DNA of 64,000 nucleotides from Glaciecola sp048820975. Lineage in GTDB: Bacteria; Pseudomonadota; Gammaproteobacteria; Enterobacterales; Alteromonadaceae. A program made the position numbers and the translations under genes. Positions 54,420-63,800 of the stretch are shown piece after piece (the stretch's first letter is position 1; every line of letters starts with the position of its first letter). Under the pieces are notes generated by a model. That model made no database searches and was not told the DNA's origin. It saw nothing but the letters and a program-made list of their open reading frames with translations. The stretch spans positions 1-64,000 of the forward strand of contig NZ_JBMEUF010000003.1 in assembly GCF_048820975.1 (NCBI RefSeq), written 5' to 3'.

Positions 54420-55145
54420 ATGAATAACTATTTTGCAACCGCAGCTTGTGCCGCGTTTGTTTCTTGCACAATGTTATTAGGAACAAGCACTTCGGTGAAT
54501 GCAGCGCAAGAACAAGCCGCGATTTCGGTAAGCGCTATACAAGGCCAAGCCGAGCGTGAAAGGGTAGCTCAAGATGACCCATATCAAATGGTGCAAGAAG
54601 CCGCATCTTTAACCTTCGCTCGCATTAAAGCTGAACAAAAAAACTTAGTTCAAGACCCTGAAATTTTACGCGTGATCATGGAAGAAGAATTAATGCCTTA
54701 CATTGATTACCGTTTTTCAGCATTTAAAGTGCTTGGTAAATATGCAAGGCGCGTGGAAAAGAAAGAGCTGCTAGAATTTGTAACGGTATTTAGAGAGTAT
54801 TTAATTACCAGCTATGCGGTGGCCATGGGATATTATGATAATCAGACCGTTGAGTTTGAGCCGGAACGTGATTTTTCTGACCGTAATGACGTAACGGTTA
54901 GAGCCGTAATTAAAGACAACGTACGCCCTGACATAAAAGTCGCTTTTAAAGTGCGCAAAGATCCACGCTCAGGTGAATGGCAGGCTTATGACATGATTGC
55001 TGAAGGCATTAGTTTACTTTCAAGCAAGCAAAGCGAATTCGAAAGCATACTACGTAAAGATGGCATTGCTAAGGTTATTGAGTCTATGCGTGCTAGCATT
55101 CGCCAACCTATTGTGTTGCAAAATGCTGACAAAGAGGCTTCATAG
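54420..55145 (+). CDS. mlaC: Periplasmic phospholipid shuttle MlaC
   Basis: The 241-residue protein has a signal peptide ending about NAA (28). The Tol-Ttg2 domain contains ILRVIMEEELMPYIDYRFSA and a C-terminal WQAYDMIAEGISLLSS. It ferries phospholipid between MlaA and MlaD. It is longer than E. coli MlaC (about 211) at both ends. Confidence 0.95.
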   Translation: MNNYFATAACAAFVSCTMLLGTSTSVNAAQEQAAISVSAIQGQAERERVAQDDPYQMVQEAASLTFARIKAEQKNLVQDPEILRVIMEEELMPYIDYRFSAFKVLGKYARRVEKKELLEFVTVFREYLITSYAVAMGYYDNQTVEFEPERDFSDRNDVTVRAVIKDNVRPDIKVAFKVRKDPRSGEWQAYDMIAEGISLLSSKQSEFESILRKDGIAKVIESMRASIRQPIVLQNADKEAS

Positions 55146-55147
55146 TA

Positions 55148-55462
55148 GTGGAACAAAACCTAGTAGTAGACGCTAGCGGTAACGCTAGCCTTAACTTATC
55201 AGGAAATTTGGATCGCGATTCATTAAGCAAAGATTTTTTTCAAGGCTTAGCTAAATCTAGCGTGCATTCCATGGCTAGCGCTAAGCAGCTATTAGTAAAC
55301 CTTAAAAACGTTGAACGGGTAGACACCGCTGGCTTAGCTTGGTTAATAAATATTGTACGCGATGGCAAAGCAAAAAATATAAACGTGACCTTTGCAGACG
55401 TACCCGATAAACTACTGCACCTTGCCGACTTGAGCGGCGCGAAAGAAATTTTACAGGCGTAA
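55148..55462 (+). CDS. mlaB: STAS-domain subunit MlaB
   Basis: The 104-residue STAS protein includes LLVNLKNVERVDTAGLAWL, with the conserved DTAG loop. It stabilises and activates MlaF. The start codon is GTG with no nearby ATG in frame, 2 nt after mlaC; weak initiation or coupling is likely. Confidence 0.93.
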   Translation: MEQNLVVDASGNASLNLSGNLDRDSLSKDFFQGLAKSSVHSMASAKQLLVNLKNVERVDTAGLAWLINIVRDGKAKNINVTFADVPDKLLHLADLSGAKEILQA

Positions 55463-55464
55463 CT

Positions 55465-55713
55465 ATGACCAACGAAGACATTGCCAACATGCTTACTGAA
55501 AAGCTCGCTTTAAGTGATGTGAAAGTAAAAAGCGAAGGCACCCATTTTCAAATTATTGCAATTGACGATAGATTTTCTGACATGAGCAGAGTAAAAAAAC
55601 AACAATTAGTTTATGCTCCGTTGTCTGAGCTTATTGCAGATGGCACAATTCATGCCGTAAGCATAAAAACCTTTTCCGAGCAGCAATGGCAGCGCGAAAA
55701 GCTTTTCAATTGA
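55465..55713 (+). CDS. ibaG: BolA-family protein IbaG
   Basis: The 82-residue BolA-like protein has VKSEGTHFQIIAIDDRFSDM and KQQLVYAPLSELIADGTIHA; the conserved His near residue 27 can help coordinate Fe-S with monothiol glutaredoxin. It is encoded between mlaB and murA as in E. coli (yrbA). Confidence 0.94.
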   Translation: MTNEDIANMLTEKLALSDVKVKSEGTHFQIIAIDDRFSDMSRVKKQQLVYAPLSELIADGTIHAVSIKTFSEQQWQREKLFN

Positions 55714-55739
55714 TCAACCCTCTTATTTAAGGACGCTTA

Positions 55740-57002
55740 GTGGACAAACTCAGCATAAAACAAAGTCCGCCTTTGTCGGGCACTGTGGTTATTTCCGGTG
55801 CGAAAAACGCGGCTTTGCCAGTATTAATCTCTAGTTTGCTTGCTAGTAGTGCGTGTACTTTTACCAATGTTCCGAACTTACGCGATATTAACACCACCCT
55901 TTTGTTACTAAAAGATTTAGGTGCAAAAGTGAATCAACTAGCCACCGATACGGTAGAGCTAGATGCAAGTAAGCTTAATAGCGTAACCGCTTCATACGAA
56001 CTTGTTAGAACCATGCGCGCTTCTATATTAGTGCTTGGCCCTTTATTGGCGAAGTATGGTAGAGCAAACGTTTCATTACCTGGTGGGTGTGCCATTGGTG
56101 CTCGCCCTGTAAATCTTCATTTAACTGGCCTAGAAAAAATGGGTGCTAAAGTAGATGTTGAAGAGGGGTACGTGCGTGCTTCTGTAAATGGCCGCTTAAA
56201 AGGCGCGTTTATATTTATGGATATGGTAAGCGTGGGTGCAACAGAAAACCTTATGATGGCAGCAGCCTTAGCTGATGGCGAAACTATTTTAGAAAACGCC
56301 GCGCGCGAACCTGAAATTGTTGACCTAGCAAATTGCTTAAACGCAATGGGCGCGAATGTGAGCGGTGCAGGTACCGACAAAATTACCATTCAGGGCGTTG
56401 AAACACTGCAAGGCTGTAATTACGACATTTTACCTGATCGCATTGAAACGGGCACATTTTTAGTGGCCGCCGCTGTAACTAAAGGTAAGATTCGCTGCGA
56501 AAAGGCAGCCCCTGATACGCTTGATGCAGTCATTAGCAAATTAGAGCAAGCCGGTGCCCATATTGAAACAGGTGAAGATTGGATTTCATTAGATATGAAA
56601 GGCCAAGCGCCTAAAGCGGTGAGTTTAAAAACAATGCCGCATCCAGGCTTTCCAACTGATATGCAAGCGCAGTTTGTAACCATGAATGCTGTAGCCGAAG
56701 GCCCGGGTGTAATTACCGAAACCATTTTTGAAAACCGCTTTATGCATGTGCCCGAACTACATAGAATGGGCGCCAAAATTGAACTAGAAGGTAATAGTGC
56801 AGTAACCAATGGTTCATCTAAGCTTAAAGGTGCGCAGGTAATGGCAACCGATTTACGTGCATCCGCTAGTTTGGTAATAGCTGGGCTTGTAGCCAACGGC
56901 GAAACTATAGTCGATAGAATTTATCATTTAGATAGAGGCTATGAAGCAATAGAAGCTAAGTTGGGTGGGCTGGGTGCAAATATTCAGCGCATAAGCGAAT
57001 AG
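55740..57002 (+). CDS. murA: UDP-N-acetylglucosamine enolpyruvyl transferase
   Basis: The 420-residue MurA has the fosfomycin-target cysteine at Cys117 in LPGGCAIGARPV, ISGAKNAALPVL near the start and RDINTT. It catalyses the first committed step of peptidoglycan synthesis. The start codon is GTG, preceded by AAGGACGCTTA. It ends the mla-ibaG-murA string. Confidence 0.97.
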   Translation: MDKLSIKQSPPLSGTVVISGAKNAALPVLISSLLASSACTFTNVPNLRDINTTLLLLKDLGAKVNQLATDTVELDASKLNSVTASYELVRTMRASILVLGPLLAKYGRANVSLPGGCAIGARPVNLHLTGLEKMGAKVDVEEGYVRASVNGRLKGAFIFMDMVSVGATENLMMAAALADGETILENAAREPEIVDLANCLNAMGANVSGAGTDKITIQGVETLQGCNYDILPDRIETGTFLVAAAVTKGKIRCEKAAPDTLDAVISKLEQAGAHIETGEDWISLDMKGQAPKAVSLKTMPHPGFPTDMQAQFVTMNAVAEGPGVITETIFENRFMHVPELHRMGAKIELEGNSAVTNGSSKLKGAQVMATDLRASASLVIAGLVANGETIVDRIYHLDRGYEAIEAKLGGLGANIQRISE

Positions 57003-57085
57003 CCTTACAGGTGAAAATAGATCTTGCAACTTACTTTGGCTTGGTCAAAAATTCACCCATACGCAACAGTACAAAGGAGCATTAA

Positions 57086-57541
57086 ATGGACATAGTTACA
57101 TTATTAGTAGGTTTAGGCATAGGCGCTCTAATTGGTTTTATTGTTGCTTGGTTTTGGTCTAGCTCTGTAACAAAGGCGCGCTCAAAAGCCAATACACACA
57201 CTGAAGTTGAGCTTAAATCGCTACTAGAGCAACAAGCACAAGGCCATATTCAAAGCAGCAAGGGTAGCCTTAATAATATAGAAAACGAGTTAAACGCATT
57301 GCGTCAGTCTATTGCACAATATGAACAGTCATTACAGCCGTCTGAAAGTGACGGTAACAGCACGCCTTTCTTTGGCGAGCATGCTAGTTTGTTTTTGCGT
57401 AATACTGGTGAAAACGATGTGCCAGTTCACAACGACAGTAGCGAAGCGCAACCTAAGGACTTCGCGAATAACAGTTCGGGTTTATTTGCTGGAAACCCCA
57501 CAGCAATAGACTCTGCAGCTGCCGCCAAATCAGGAAAATAA
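57086..57541 (+). CDS. zapG: YhcB/ZapG cell-envelope protein (DUF1043)
   Basis: The 151-residue protein has an N-terminal TM helix (VTLLVGLGIGALIGFIVAWF, about 4-23), a coiled coil (about 35-90) and a low-complexity polar tail. YhcB is tied to division and envelope growth in E. coli. It precedes degQ, as in E. coli. AAAGGAGC is a good ribosome binding site. Confidence 0.9.
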   Translation: MDIVTLLVGLGIGALIGFIVAWFWSSSVTKARSKANTHTEVELKSLLEQQAQGHIQSSKGSLNNIENELNALRQSIAQYEQSLQPSESDGNSTPFFGEHASLFLRNTGENDVPVHNDSSEAQPKDFANNSSGLFAGNPTAIDSAAAAKSGK

Positions 57542-57627
57542 AAAGCAAACATTTAACTTGATTTGTGAACTAATGCCCCTAAGTTAGAGTCTATAACAGG
57601 TATTCTAATTTAGGAGTAAGTTGCTAC

Positions 57628-58989
57628 ATGAATCAAATTATACGCCAAACCTCAATTGCGCTGGTAAGCGCCGTTTTTATTGCGGCTTCATCGGCCAGTG
57701 CAGTTGCAGGTATTCCCTTTTTCTCAAAAGAAGAACTGCCCTCGCTAGCCCCTATGCTAGAAGAGACAACACCTGCAATTGTTAGTATAGCTGTGTCGGG
57801 AACGCAAACCACTAGGTCACAGCAAGTGCCTGAAATGTTTAAGTACTTTTTTGGTGAGCAAAACCAACAAGCACAAGAACGCCCATTTCGTGGTTTGGGT
57901 TCAGGTGTAATTATTGATGCTGAAAATGGCTATGTGGTTACCAATAATCATGTGGTTGATAACGCTGACAAAATTATTGTTAAGCTAACTGATGGCCGCG
58001 AACTTGAAGCTGAAAAACTAGGTGCAGACGAACAAAGCGATATTGCCTTGTTAAAAATAGCGCCTGACAACCTTGTTCAAGTTGACCTAGCAAATTCTGA
58101 TAAATTACGTGTAGGTGATTTTGTAGTGGCTATTGGTAATCCATTTGGTTTAAACCAAACTGTTACCTCAGGCATTGTGAGTGCTTTAGGGCGCTCGGGC
58201 TTAAATATTGGTGGCTATGAAGATTTCATTCAAACCGATGCGGCTATAAACCGCGGTAACTCAGGTGGCGCTTTGGTAAACCTGCGTGGTGAATTAGTGG
58301 GTATAAACACCGCTATTTTTGGGCCAAACGGTGGCAATGTAGGCATAGGCTTTGCTATTCCGAGCAATATGATGAAAAGCTTGGTTGATCAAATCGCCGA
58401 ATTTGGTGAGGTTCGCCGTGGCTTGTTAGGTATTTTAGGCCAAGACGTTGATTCAGCATTAGCTGAGGCGCTTGACTCTGATATAAATATTGGTGCCTTT
58501 GTACGTGAAGTAGTGGAAGATTCTGCCGCTGATGACGCCGGTATTGAAGCGGGTGACATCATCACCGAAATTAACGGTAACGAAGTAAACGGCTTTAACG
58601 AACTGCGCGCAAAAATTGGTAGTTTAGTCGCGGGCACGAAAGTTGAGCTTACCTTGGTTCGAAGCGGTGACACGAAAACCGTTATGGTGACCTTAGGTTC
58701 AGCCAGTGTAGCTAACATTGAAGCTAAAGACTTACATCCACTTCTTGATGGCGCAGAGCTTGAAAATGGCGTTGACAACCAAAGCCGTGCAGCCGTTGTT
58801 GTAGCCGAGGTAGCTAAAGGCTCTCCTGCTGCTAGAGTGGGTTTCAGAGTGGGTGACGTTATTATTGGTGCAAATAGAAACCGTGTAACAAACTTATCTG
58901 ATTTAACGCGTTTAATTGAAGAAAGCAAAGGTGTAGTGGCAGTTACCGTACAACGCGGTAACACACAGCTAATGACCATACTTCGCTAG
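57628..58989 (+). CDS. degQ: Periplasmic serine protease/chaperone DegQ
   Basis: The 453-residue HtrA protein has a signal peptide (about 1-28) and a trypsin-like domain with triad His108 (NNHVVD), Asp138 (SDIALLK) and Ser212 (RGNSGGAL), then two PDZ domains (about 265-350 and 370-453). It degrades or refolds misfolded periplasmic proteins. It is followed by a strong terminator. Confidence 0.96.
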   Translation: MNQIIRQTSIALVSAVFIAASSASAVAGIPFFSKEELPSLAPMLEETTPAIVSIAVSGTQTTRSQQVPEMFKYFFGEQNQQAQERPFRGLGSGVIIDAENGYVVTNNHVVDNADKIIVKLTDGRELEAEKLGADEQSDIALLKIAPDNLVQVDLANSDKLRVGDFVVAIGNPFGLNQTVTSGIVSALGRSGLNIGGYEDFIQTDAAINRGNSGGALVNLRGELVGINTAIFGPNGGNVGIGFAIPSNMMKSLVDQIAEFGEVRRGLLGILGQDVDSALAEALDSDINIGAFVREVVEDSAADDAGIEAGDIITEINGNEVNGFNELRAKIGSLVAGTKVELTLVRSGDTKTVMVTLGSASVANIEAKDLHPLLDGAELENGVDNQSRAAVVVAEVAKGSPAARVGFRVGDVIIGANRNRVTNLSDLTRLIEESKGVVAVTVQRGNTQLMTILR

Positions 58990-59012
58990 TAAGTTATTAC
59001 ACATACGAATAT

Positions 59013-59042
59013 AAAGGCCGGCTTATTGCCGGCCTTTTTTTT
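59013..59042 (+). terminator. Intrinsic terminator of degQ
   Basis: AAAGGCCGGC (59013-59022) pairs with GCCGGCCTTT (59028-59037) around a 5-nt loop and is followed by a run of Ts to 59042. It lies 24 nt after the degQ stop. Confidence 0.93.
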
Positions 59043-59162
59043 GCGAATAATTTGTAACACACTGTCATATAAATCCCATAAAGCGTTCATTAAAAATCAA
59101 AAAAAACGTCATATTCTACGGTTACTCTTTATTTTGACTTACACTAATTAGGCAAAATAAAA

Positions 59163-60500
59163 ATGAATAAAATGATAAAACTCGCATTATTAGGTGTAGT
59201 AGCTACTGCACTTTATGGTTGTGATGGTGACACCGACGTTATTGAAATAGAAAAAGATGTAATTGTTGAAAATACCGTTACCGTGATTGAACAAGTTGAA
59301 GTTCCGGTAATAGTGCCTGTTCCCCAGGGTACCGGTACTGATATTCAAGTGGGCACTCGGCCTTATTTTTTAGTAGATGATATGGATGAGGGAAGCCTTA
59401 AAACGGCCTTACAAGCATGTTCAGAAGGCCCGTTTTATAAAACAGACTTTTCAATAGGCCACCGCGGTGCTCCTTTGCAGTATCCAGAGCACACAAAAGA
59501 AGCATACGAAGCCGCAGCTAGAATGGGCGCAGGAATTCTAGAGTGTGATACTACTTTTACTCAAGACAAAGAGCTTGTTTGCCGTCACTCACAATGTGAT
59601 TTGCATACAACCACGAATATTCTTGAAACGGATTTAGCTGCCAAATGCTCGGTACCTTTTATACCAGCGGATCCTGAAAACGGTGTTGCTGCTCAAGCAC
59701 GTTGTTGTACAAGTGATATTACCTTAGCAGAATTTAAAACCTTAAAAGGTAAAATGGATGCGGCCAACCCTAATGGCACCACGGTAGAAGAATATTTAGA
59801 TGGCACAGCTACTTGGCGCACTGACCTATACGACAGCCGCGGTACTTTACTTACCCACGCTGAAAGTATTGAGCTGTTTAAAGAGTTAGGCACCAAAATG
59901 ACACCAGAGCTTAAATCAGCAAGCGTCACTATGCCATTTGACGGCATGACCCAATCAGACTACGCACAAAAGATGGTTGATGACTACATTGCCGCCAACG
60001 TGCCTGCTGACCAAGTTTGGCTACAATCTTTTGATTTAACTGACGTACGTTATTGGATTGCTAATGCACCTGAGTTTGCTCCGCAGGTAGTTTACCTAGA
60101 TGGCCGCTACGGCGACAGCGGGTTTGATATTAACGATAGCAGCAGCTGGGTACCAAGCATGCAAGCACTAGCCGATGAAGGGCTAACCACCATTGCACCA
60201 CCTACGTGGATGCTAGTAACAGAAGATAGCGCCGGCAATATTATCCCTTCTGATTATGCGATTGCTGCAAAAGATGCGGGCTTAAACATTATTACCTGGT
60301 CCTTAGAACGCTCAGGCCCTCTTGACCAAGGCGGCGATTGGTACTATCAAACCATAAGCAATGCCGTAAATAATGACGGTGACCAAATGAAGTTACTTGA
60401 TGTACTGGCAAAAGATGTGGGGGTAATTGGTGTATTTTCAGACTGGCCAGCCACTACCACTTATTATGCAAGCTGCATGGGCATGGCACCAAGTATTTAG
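59163..60500 (+). CDS. Lipoprotein glycerophosphodiester phosphodiesterase
   Basis: The 445-residue protein has a lipobox LYGC with Cys20, then a valine/glutamate-rich linker (about 25-60). The GDPD domain starts with GHRGAP (His100) and continues with LECDTTFTQDKELVCRHS (Glu and Asp metal ligands) and TPELKS. An insertion rich in cysteine (RHSQCDLH, AKCSVPF, RCCTSD, about 140-180) suggests disulfides. It would hydrolyse glycerophosphodiesters at the envelope. It is flanked by terminators on both sides, so it is its own transcript although placed between degQ and degS, which are adjacent in E. coli. Confidence 0.9.
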   Translation: MNKMIKLALLGVVATALYGCDGDTDVIEIEKDVIVENTVTVIEQVEVPVIVPVPQGTGTDIQVGTRPYFLVDDMDEGSLKTALQACSEGPFYKTDFSIGHRGAPLQYPEHTKEAYEAAARMGAGILECDTTFTQDKELVCRHSQCDLHTTTNILETDLAAKCSVPFIPADPENGVAAQARCCTSDITLAEFKTLKGKMDAANPNGTTVEEYLDGTATWRTDLYDSRGTLLTHAESIELFKELGTKMTPELKSASVTMPFDGMTQSDYAQKMVDDYIAANVPADQVWLQSFDLTDVRYWIANAPEFAPQVVYLDGRYGDSGFDINDSSSWVPSMQALADEGLTTIAPPTWMLVTEDSAGNIIPSDYAIAAKDAGLNIITWSLERSGPLDQGGDWYYQTISNAVNNDGDQMKLLDVLAKDVGVIGVFSDWPATTTYYASCMGMAPSI

Positions 60501-60516
60501 TTATTAACTTAAACCT

Positions 60517-60558
60517 AAAAGGCCGGCTCCGAATATTGCATCGGTTTCAGGCCTTTTT
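60517..60558 (+). terminator. Intrinsic terminator of the glycerophosphodiesterase gene
   Basis: AAAAGGCC (60517-60524) pairs with GGCCTTTT (60550-60557), with an inner CCGA/TCGG stem (60529-60532/60541-60544) and a T run at the end. Confidence 0.85.
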
Positions 60559-60710
60559 ATGACATATAATATATATTTACTCATATTTAAAAAAATGTAA
60601 GCCACAAAACTATTCACATATCTCCTAATTAACATAAACACTTGGCTAACACCTATGCGAGTACTGTGCTTTTTGCTATGATCAGTGCTTAACTAGGAAT
60701 TTAAAATACC

Positions 60711-61796
60711 ATGTCAATGTTGTCTCGAATCTTATTAGCTCTATTCAAACCTATTATGCTAGGTGTTGTTGTGGCGGCTATATTACTACTATTTTTCCCT
60801 GAATTTAGAAAGGGTGAAGGTTTAGACATTACCTGGCTCAATAAAGAAGAAAAGCTTCCCCCTAGGCTCAGTTACTATGACGCCCTTGCTAGAAGCGCGC
60901 CCGCTGTTGCCAATATTTACAGTATAGAAATTGAAGAAAGTAACCGCAGATTGTTTCGCAACCGCACAACCGAGCGCACTAGCTTAGGTTCTGGCGTGGT
61001 TATGCGTGAAGACGGCTACCTACTTACCTGTTACCACGTAATCAAAAACGCTGACAGCATATATGCGGCCTTGCAAGACAGCCGCGTAGTACCCGCACAA
61101 TTAATTGGGTTTGATGAAGTCACTGATTTAGCCGTATTAAAAGTAGAAGCTGAAGGTTTGCACGTTATTCCGCAGTTTCCCGACCCTGACCTACGCGTAG
61201 GGGATGTAGTAATGGCAATAGGAAATCCCTTGGATTTAGGTCAAACTATCACCTCTGGTATTGTTAGTAGAACAGGGCACACAGGTTTAGCCAATTATTT
61301 TGATTTTGTACAAACCGATGCCGTGTTAAATCAAGGTAATTCAGGCGGCGCGCTAGTTGATTCAAACGGCTACTTAGTGGGCATTACCAACGCCAACTTT
61401 AAAACAATAGATAACCGCCGCCGCATTCAAGATGTAGTGGGTGTTAACTTTGCTGTGCCATATCCTTTAGCAAAGCGCGTAATGGATGAAATAATAGAGA
61501 ACGGCACTGTTCGCCGCGGCCAGTTGGGTTTTAGCGGTAAAGGCTACAATGACACGCAAGGCATATTGGTAGAAGAAGTTGCCGTAAATGGGCCTGCCCA
61601 CACAGCCGGCTTGCGAGTCAATGACGTACTGTTATCTATAAACGGCGTACAACTTGACAACACCAACAAAGCGCTCGATTTAATCGCAGAAACCCAACCG
61701 GGTTCTGAAATGATAATAGTGGTGAGCCGCGACCAGCAAATGATCACCATGACGGTAATTGTAGGTGAACTACGGCCGCAAATGCTAGCGGGTTAA
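60711..61796 (+). CDS. degS: Site-1 protease DegS
   Basis: The 361-residue inner-membrane HtrA protease has an N-terminal TM helix (about 9-28), triad His109 (CYHVI), Asp139 (DLAVLK) and Ser211 (NSGGAL), and a single PDZ domain (about 255-355). In E. coli DegS senses misfolded porins and cuts RseA to release sigma-E. It is downstream of the glycerophosphodiesterase and upstream of zapE. Confidence 0.96.
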   Translation: MSMLSRILLALFKPIMLGVVVAAILLLFFPEFRKGEGLDITWLNKEEKLPPRLSYYDALARSAPAVANIYSIEIEESNRRLFRNRTTERTSLGSGVVMREDGYLLTCYHVIKNADSIYAALQDSRVVPAQLIGFDEVTDLAVLKVEAEGLHVIPQFPDPDLRVGDVVMAIGNPLDLGQTITSGIVSRTGHTGLANYFDFVQTDAVLNQGNSGGALVDSNGYLVGITNANFKTIDNRRRIQDVVGVNFAVPYPLAKRVMDEIIENGTVRRGQLGFSGKGYNDTQGILVEEVAVNGPAHTAGLRVNDVLLSINGVQLDNTNKALDLIAETQPGSEMIIVVSRDQQMITMTVIVGELRPQMLAG

Positions 61797-61864
61797 GCGG
61801 CAAGCATTTACGCGCTTTACAATAATTAGAATAATTTAAAAGTAGTTTTAACGAGAAAGAGAAG

Positions 61865-62965
61865 TTGATGGGTCCTTGGGAAAAGTATCAAGACGATTTA
61901 TCGTTAATTGATTTTCAATATGACGAAGCACAAGAAAACGCAGTAAAAGAATTGCAGCGCTTGTTTGACGAAATTACTCAGCCTAAAAAGAAAAGAACTT
62001 GGCGAGTAACGCTTAAAGCTACCTTCGGTAAAAAAATGACGCGCCCAGAAATCCAAGGCATTTATTTTTGGGGCGGTGTGGGGCGCGGTAAAACCTACCT
62101 AGTTGATACGTTCTACGAGTGCCTTCCTTTTGAAGATAAAATGCGCGTGCATTTTCATCGCTTTATGCATCGTATTCACAATGAAATGAAGCAGCTTGAT
62201 AAACAACAAGACCCACTTAAAATTATTGCTAAAAAGCTAGCCAGCGAAACTAAAATCATATGTTTTGATGAATTTTTTGTATCAGATATTACCGATGCCA
62301 TGATTTTAGGCACGCTAATGGAAGAGTTGTTTGAACACGGTATAGTGCTTGTTGCTACATCAAACATAGTACCTGATGGCCTGTATAAGAATGGCCTGCA
62401 GCGCGCACGATTTTTACCTGCTATAGCTCTTATAAACGAGCATTGCCGGGTGGTAAACGTTGACAGCGGCACTGACTACCGCATGCGCACCCTTGAGCAA
62501 GCCGAAATTTATCATTCCCCCTTAGATGATGAAGCCCAGCAAAACCTAGATTTATATTTTAATAAGCTAGCGGCTGAAACTTTTGAAAGTAATACATTTA
62601 TTGAAATTGAAGGGCGCGAAATCCCTTGCCTGAAAAAGGCTGAGAGTGTGGTAATGTTTGAATTTGAGGCCTTATGTGATGGGCCGCGCAGCCATACTGA
62701 CTACATTGAGCTGAGCCGCTTGTATCAAACGGTTTTGCTAGCAAACGTTAAACAAATGAATGAAAGCAGTGATGACATTGCAAGGCGCTTCATAGCAATG
62801 GTTGACGAATTTTACGAGCGCAATGTGAAGTTGATTATGTCGGGGGAAGTTGCGGTTGAACAATTATATACCTCGGGTAGGTTGTCATTTGAATTTCAGC
62901 GTTGCTTAAGCCGTTTACAAGAAATGCAGTCAAGAGAATATTTACAACGCCCACATTTAGCCTAA
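61865..62965 (+). CDS. zapE: ZapE, AFG1-like ATPase
   Basis: The 366-residue ATPase has Walker A GGVGRGKT (70-77, Lys76), Walker B ICFDEFFVSD and the sensor segment VLVATSN. In E. coli ZapE (YhcM) destabilises FtsZ polymers under low oxygen or high temperature. It starts MGPWEKYQ, preceded by GAGAAAGAGAAG. In E. coli it is upstream of yhcB; here it follows degS. Confidence 0.95.
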   Translation: MMGPWEKYQDDLSLIDFQYDEAQENAVKELQRLFDEITQPKKKRTWRVTLKATFGKKMTRPEIQGIYFWGGVGRGKTYLVDTFYECLPFEDKMRVHFHRFMHRIHNEMKQLDKQQDPLKIIAKKLASETKIICFDEFFVSDITDAMILGTLMEELFEHGIVLVATSNIVPDGLYKNGLQRARFLPAIALINEHCRVVNVDSGTDYRMRTLEQAEIYHSPLDDEAQQNLDLYFNKLAAETFESNTFIEIEGREIPCLKKAESVVMFEFEALCDGPRSHTDYIELSRLYQTVLLANVKQMNESSDDIARRFIAMVDEFYERNVKLIMSGEVAVEQLYTSGRLSFEFQRCLSRLQEMQSREYLQRPHLA

Positions 62966-63069
62966 AGCCTACAGGCTATAGGCGGTAACGAAAATATTCG
63001 TTACAATATACGCATAATGTTGAATTAAAAATAACAAAGCACCTATTACGGTGAAGAAATGAGAGTGTT

Positions 63070-63786
63070 ATGGGAAGAAAATTTGAAGTAAGAAAAGTAT
63101 CGATGGCAAAAACGGCCGCGGTGAAAACTAAAGTATATTCAAAGTACGGTAAAGAAATTTACGTAGTAGCTAAAAACGGTGGCACAGACCCTGATGCTAA
63201 CTTGTCTTTGCGCCGCTTAATTGATAAAGCCAAAAAAGACCAAGTACCCGCCCATGTTATAGACAAAGCCATTGATAAAGCTGCCGGTGGCGCAGGCGAA
63301 GATTTTGCGCCAGCGCGTTATGAAGGTTTCGGCCCAGGTGGTTGCATGGTAATAGTGGATTGCCTAACTGACAACGTTAACCGCACCATTACTGACGTAC
63401 GTAATTGCTTTACTAAAACTGACAGCAAGCTAGGTGCGCAAAACTCATCAGCATTTATGTTTGATCACCTCGCTATATTTGGTTTCAAGGGCAGTGATGA
63501 TGAAGTAGTACTTGAAGCGCTAATGGAAGACGACGTAGACGTAAGTGATGTAGAAGTAGAAGATGGCGCAGTTACCGTATTTGTTCCACACACTGAATTT
63601 TTCAAAGCAAAAACGGCTTTATTAGCTGCGTTTCCTGATATTGAATTTGATGTTGAAGAAATTAGCTGGGTACCACAAGACACCAAAGATATTGACGAAG
63701 CCGACATGCCCATGTTTGAAAAATTCATGGATATGCTAAATGACTGCGACGACGTGCAAAATATCTACCACAACGCTAACGCATAG
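63070..63786 (+). CDS. YebC/PmpR-family protein, YeeN-like subtype
   Basis: The 238-residue protein begins MGRKFEVRK and has KTKVYSKYGKEIYVVAKNGG, RLIDKAKKDQVPAHVIDKAI and RYEGFGPGGCMVIVDCLTDN, matching the YeeN branch (its second motif is KYGKEIY rather than the YebC HSKWANIK type). The family has been reported as DNA-binding regulators and, more recently, as factors that help ribosomes through proline-rich stalls. Its stop codon lies 15 nt before the rnpB 5' end. Confidence 0.92.
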   Translation: MGRKFEVRKVSMAKTAAVKTKVYSKYGKEIYVVAKNGGTDPDANLSLRRLIDKAKKDQVPAHVIDKAIDKAAGGAGEDFAPARYEGFGPGGCMVIVDCLTDNVNRTITDVRNCFTKTDSKLGAQNSSAFMFDHLAIFGFKGSDDEVVLEALMEDDVDVSDVEVEDGAVTVFVPHTEFFKAKTALLAAFPDIEFDVEEISWVPQDTKDIDEADMPMFEKFMDMLNDCDDVQNIYHNANA

Positions 63787-63800
63787 TTTATACTCCCGCC
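63766..63800 (+). promoter_or_regulatory. Probable rnpB promoter overlapping the end of the YeeN-like gene
   Basis: A TATACT -10 element (63789-63794) follows the YeeN-like stop codon at 63784-63786. It lies 7 nt before the expected rnpB start at 63801 and is followed by the GC-rich stretch cccgcccg. No good -35 is visible at 17-18 nt spacing (near 63765-63771, inside the coding region). A GC-rich discriminator is typical of stringently controlled stable-RNA promoters. Confidence 0.5.

Noticed and set aside
56420..56896. 158-codon minus-strand frame inside murA
   Set aside because: It is a mirror frame of murA with no domain and no ribosome binding site.
58389..58979. 196-codon minus-strand frame inside degQ
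   Set aside because: It is antisense to a well-supported gene with clear HtrA motifs; its Ser/Thr/Pro-rich translation is typical of a mirror frame.
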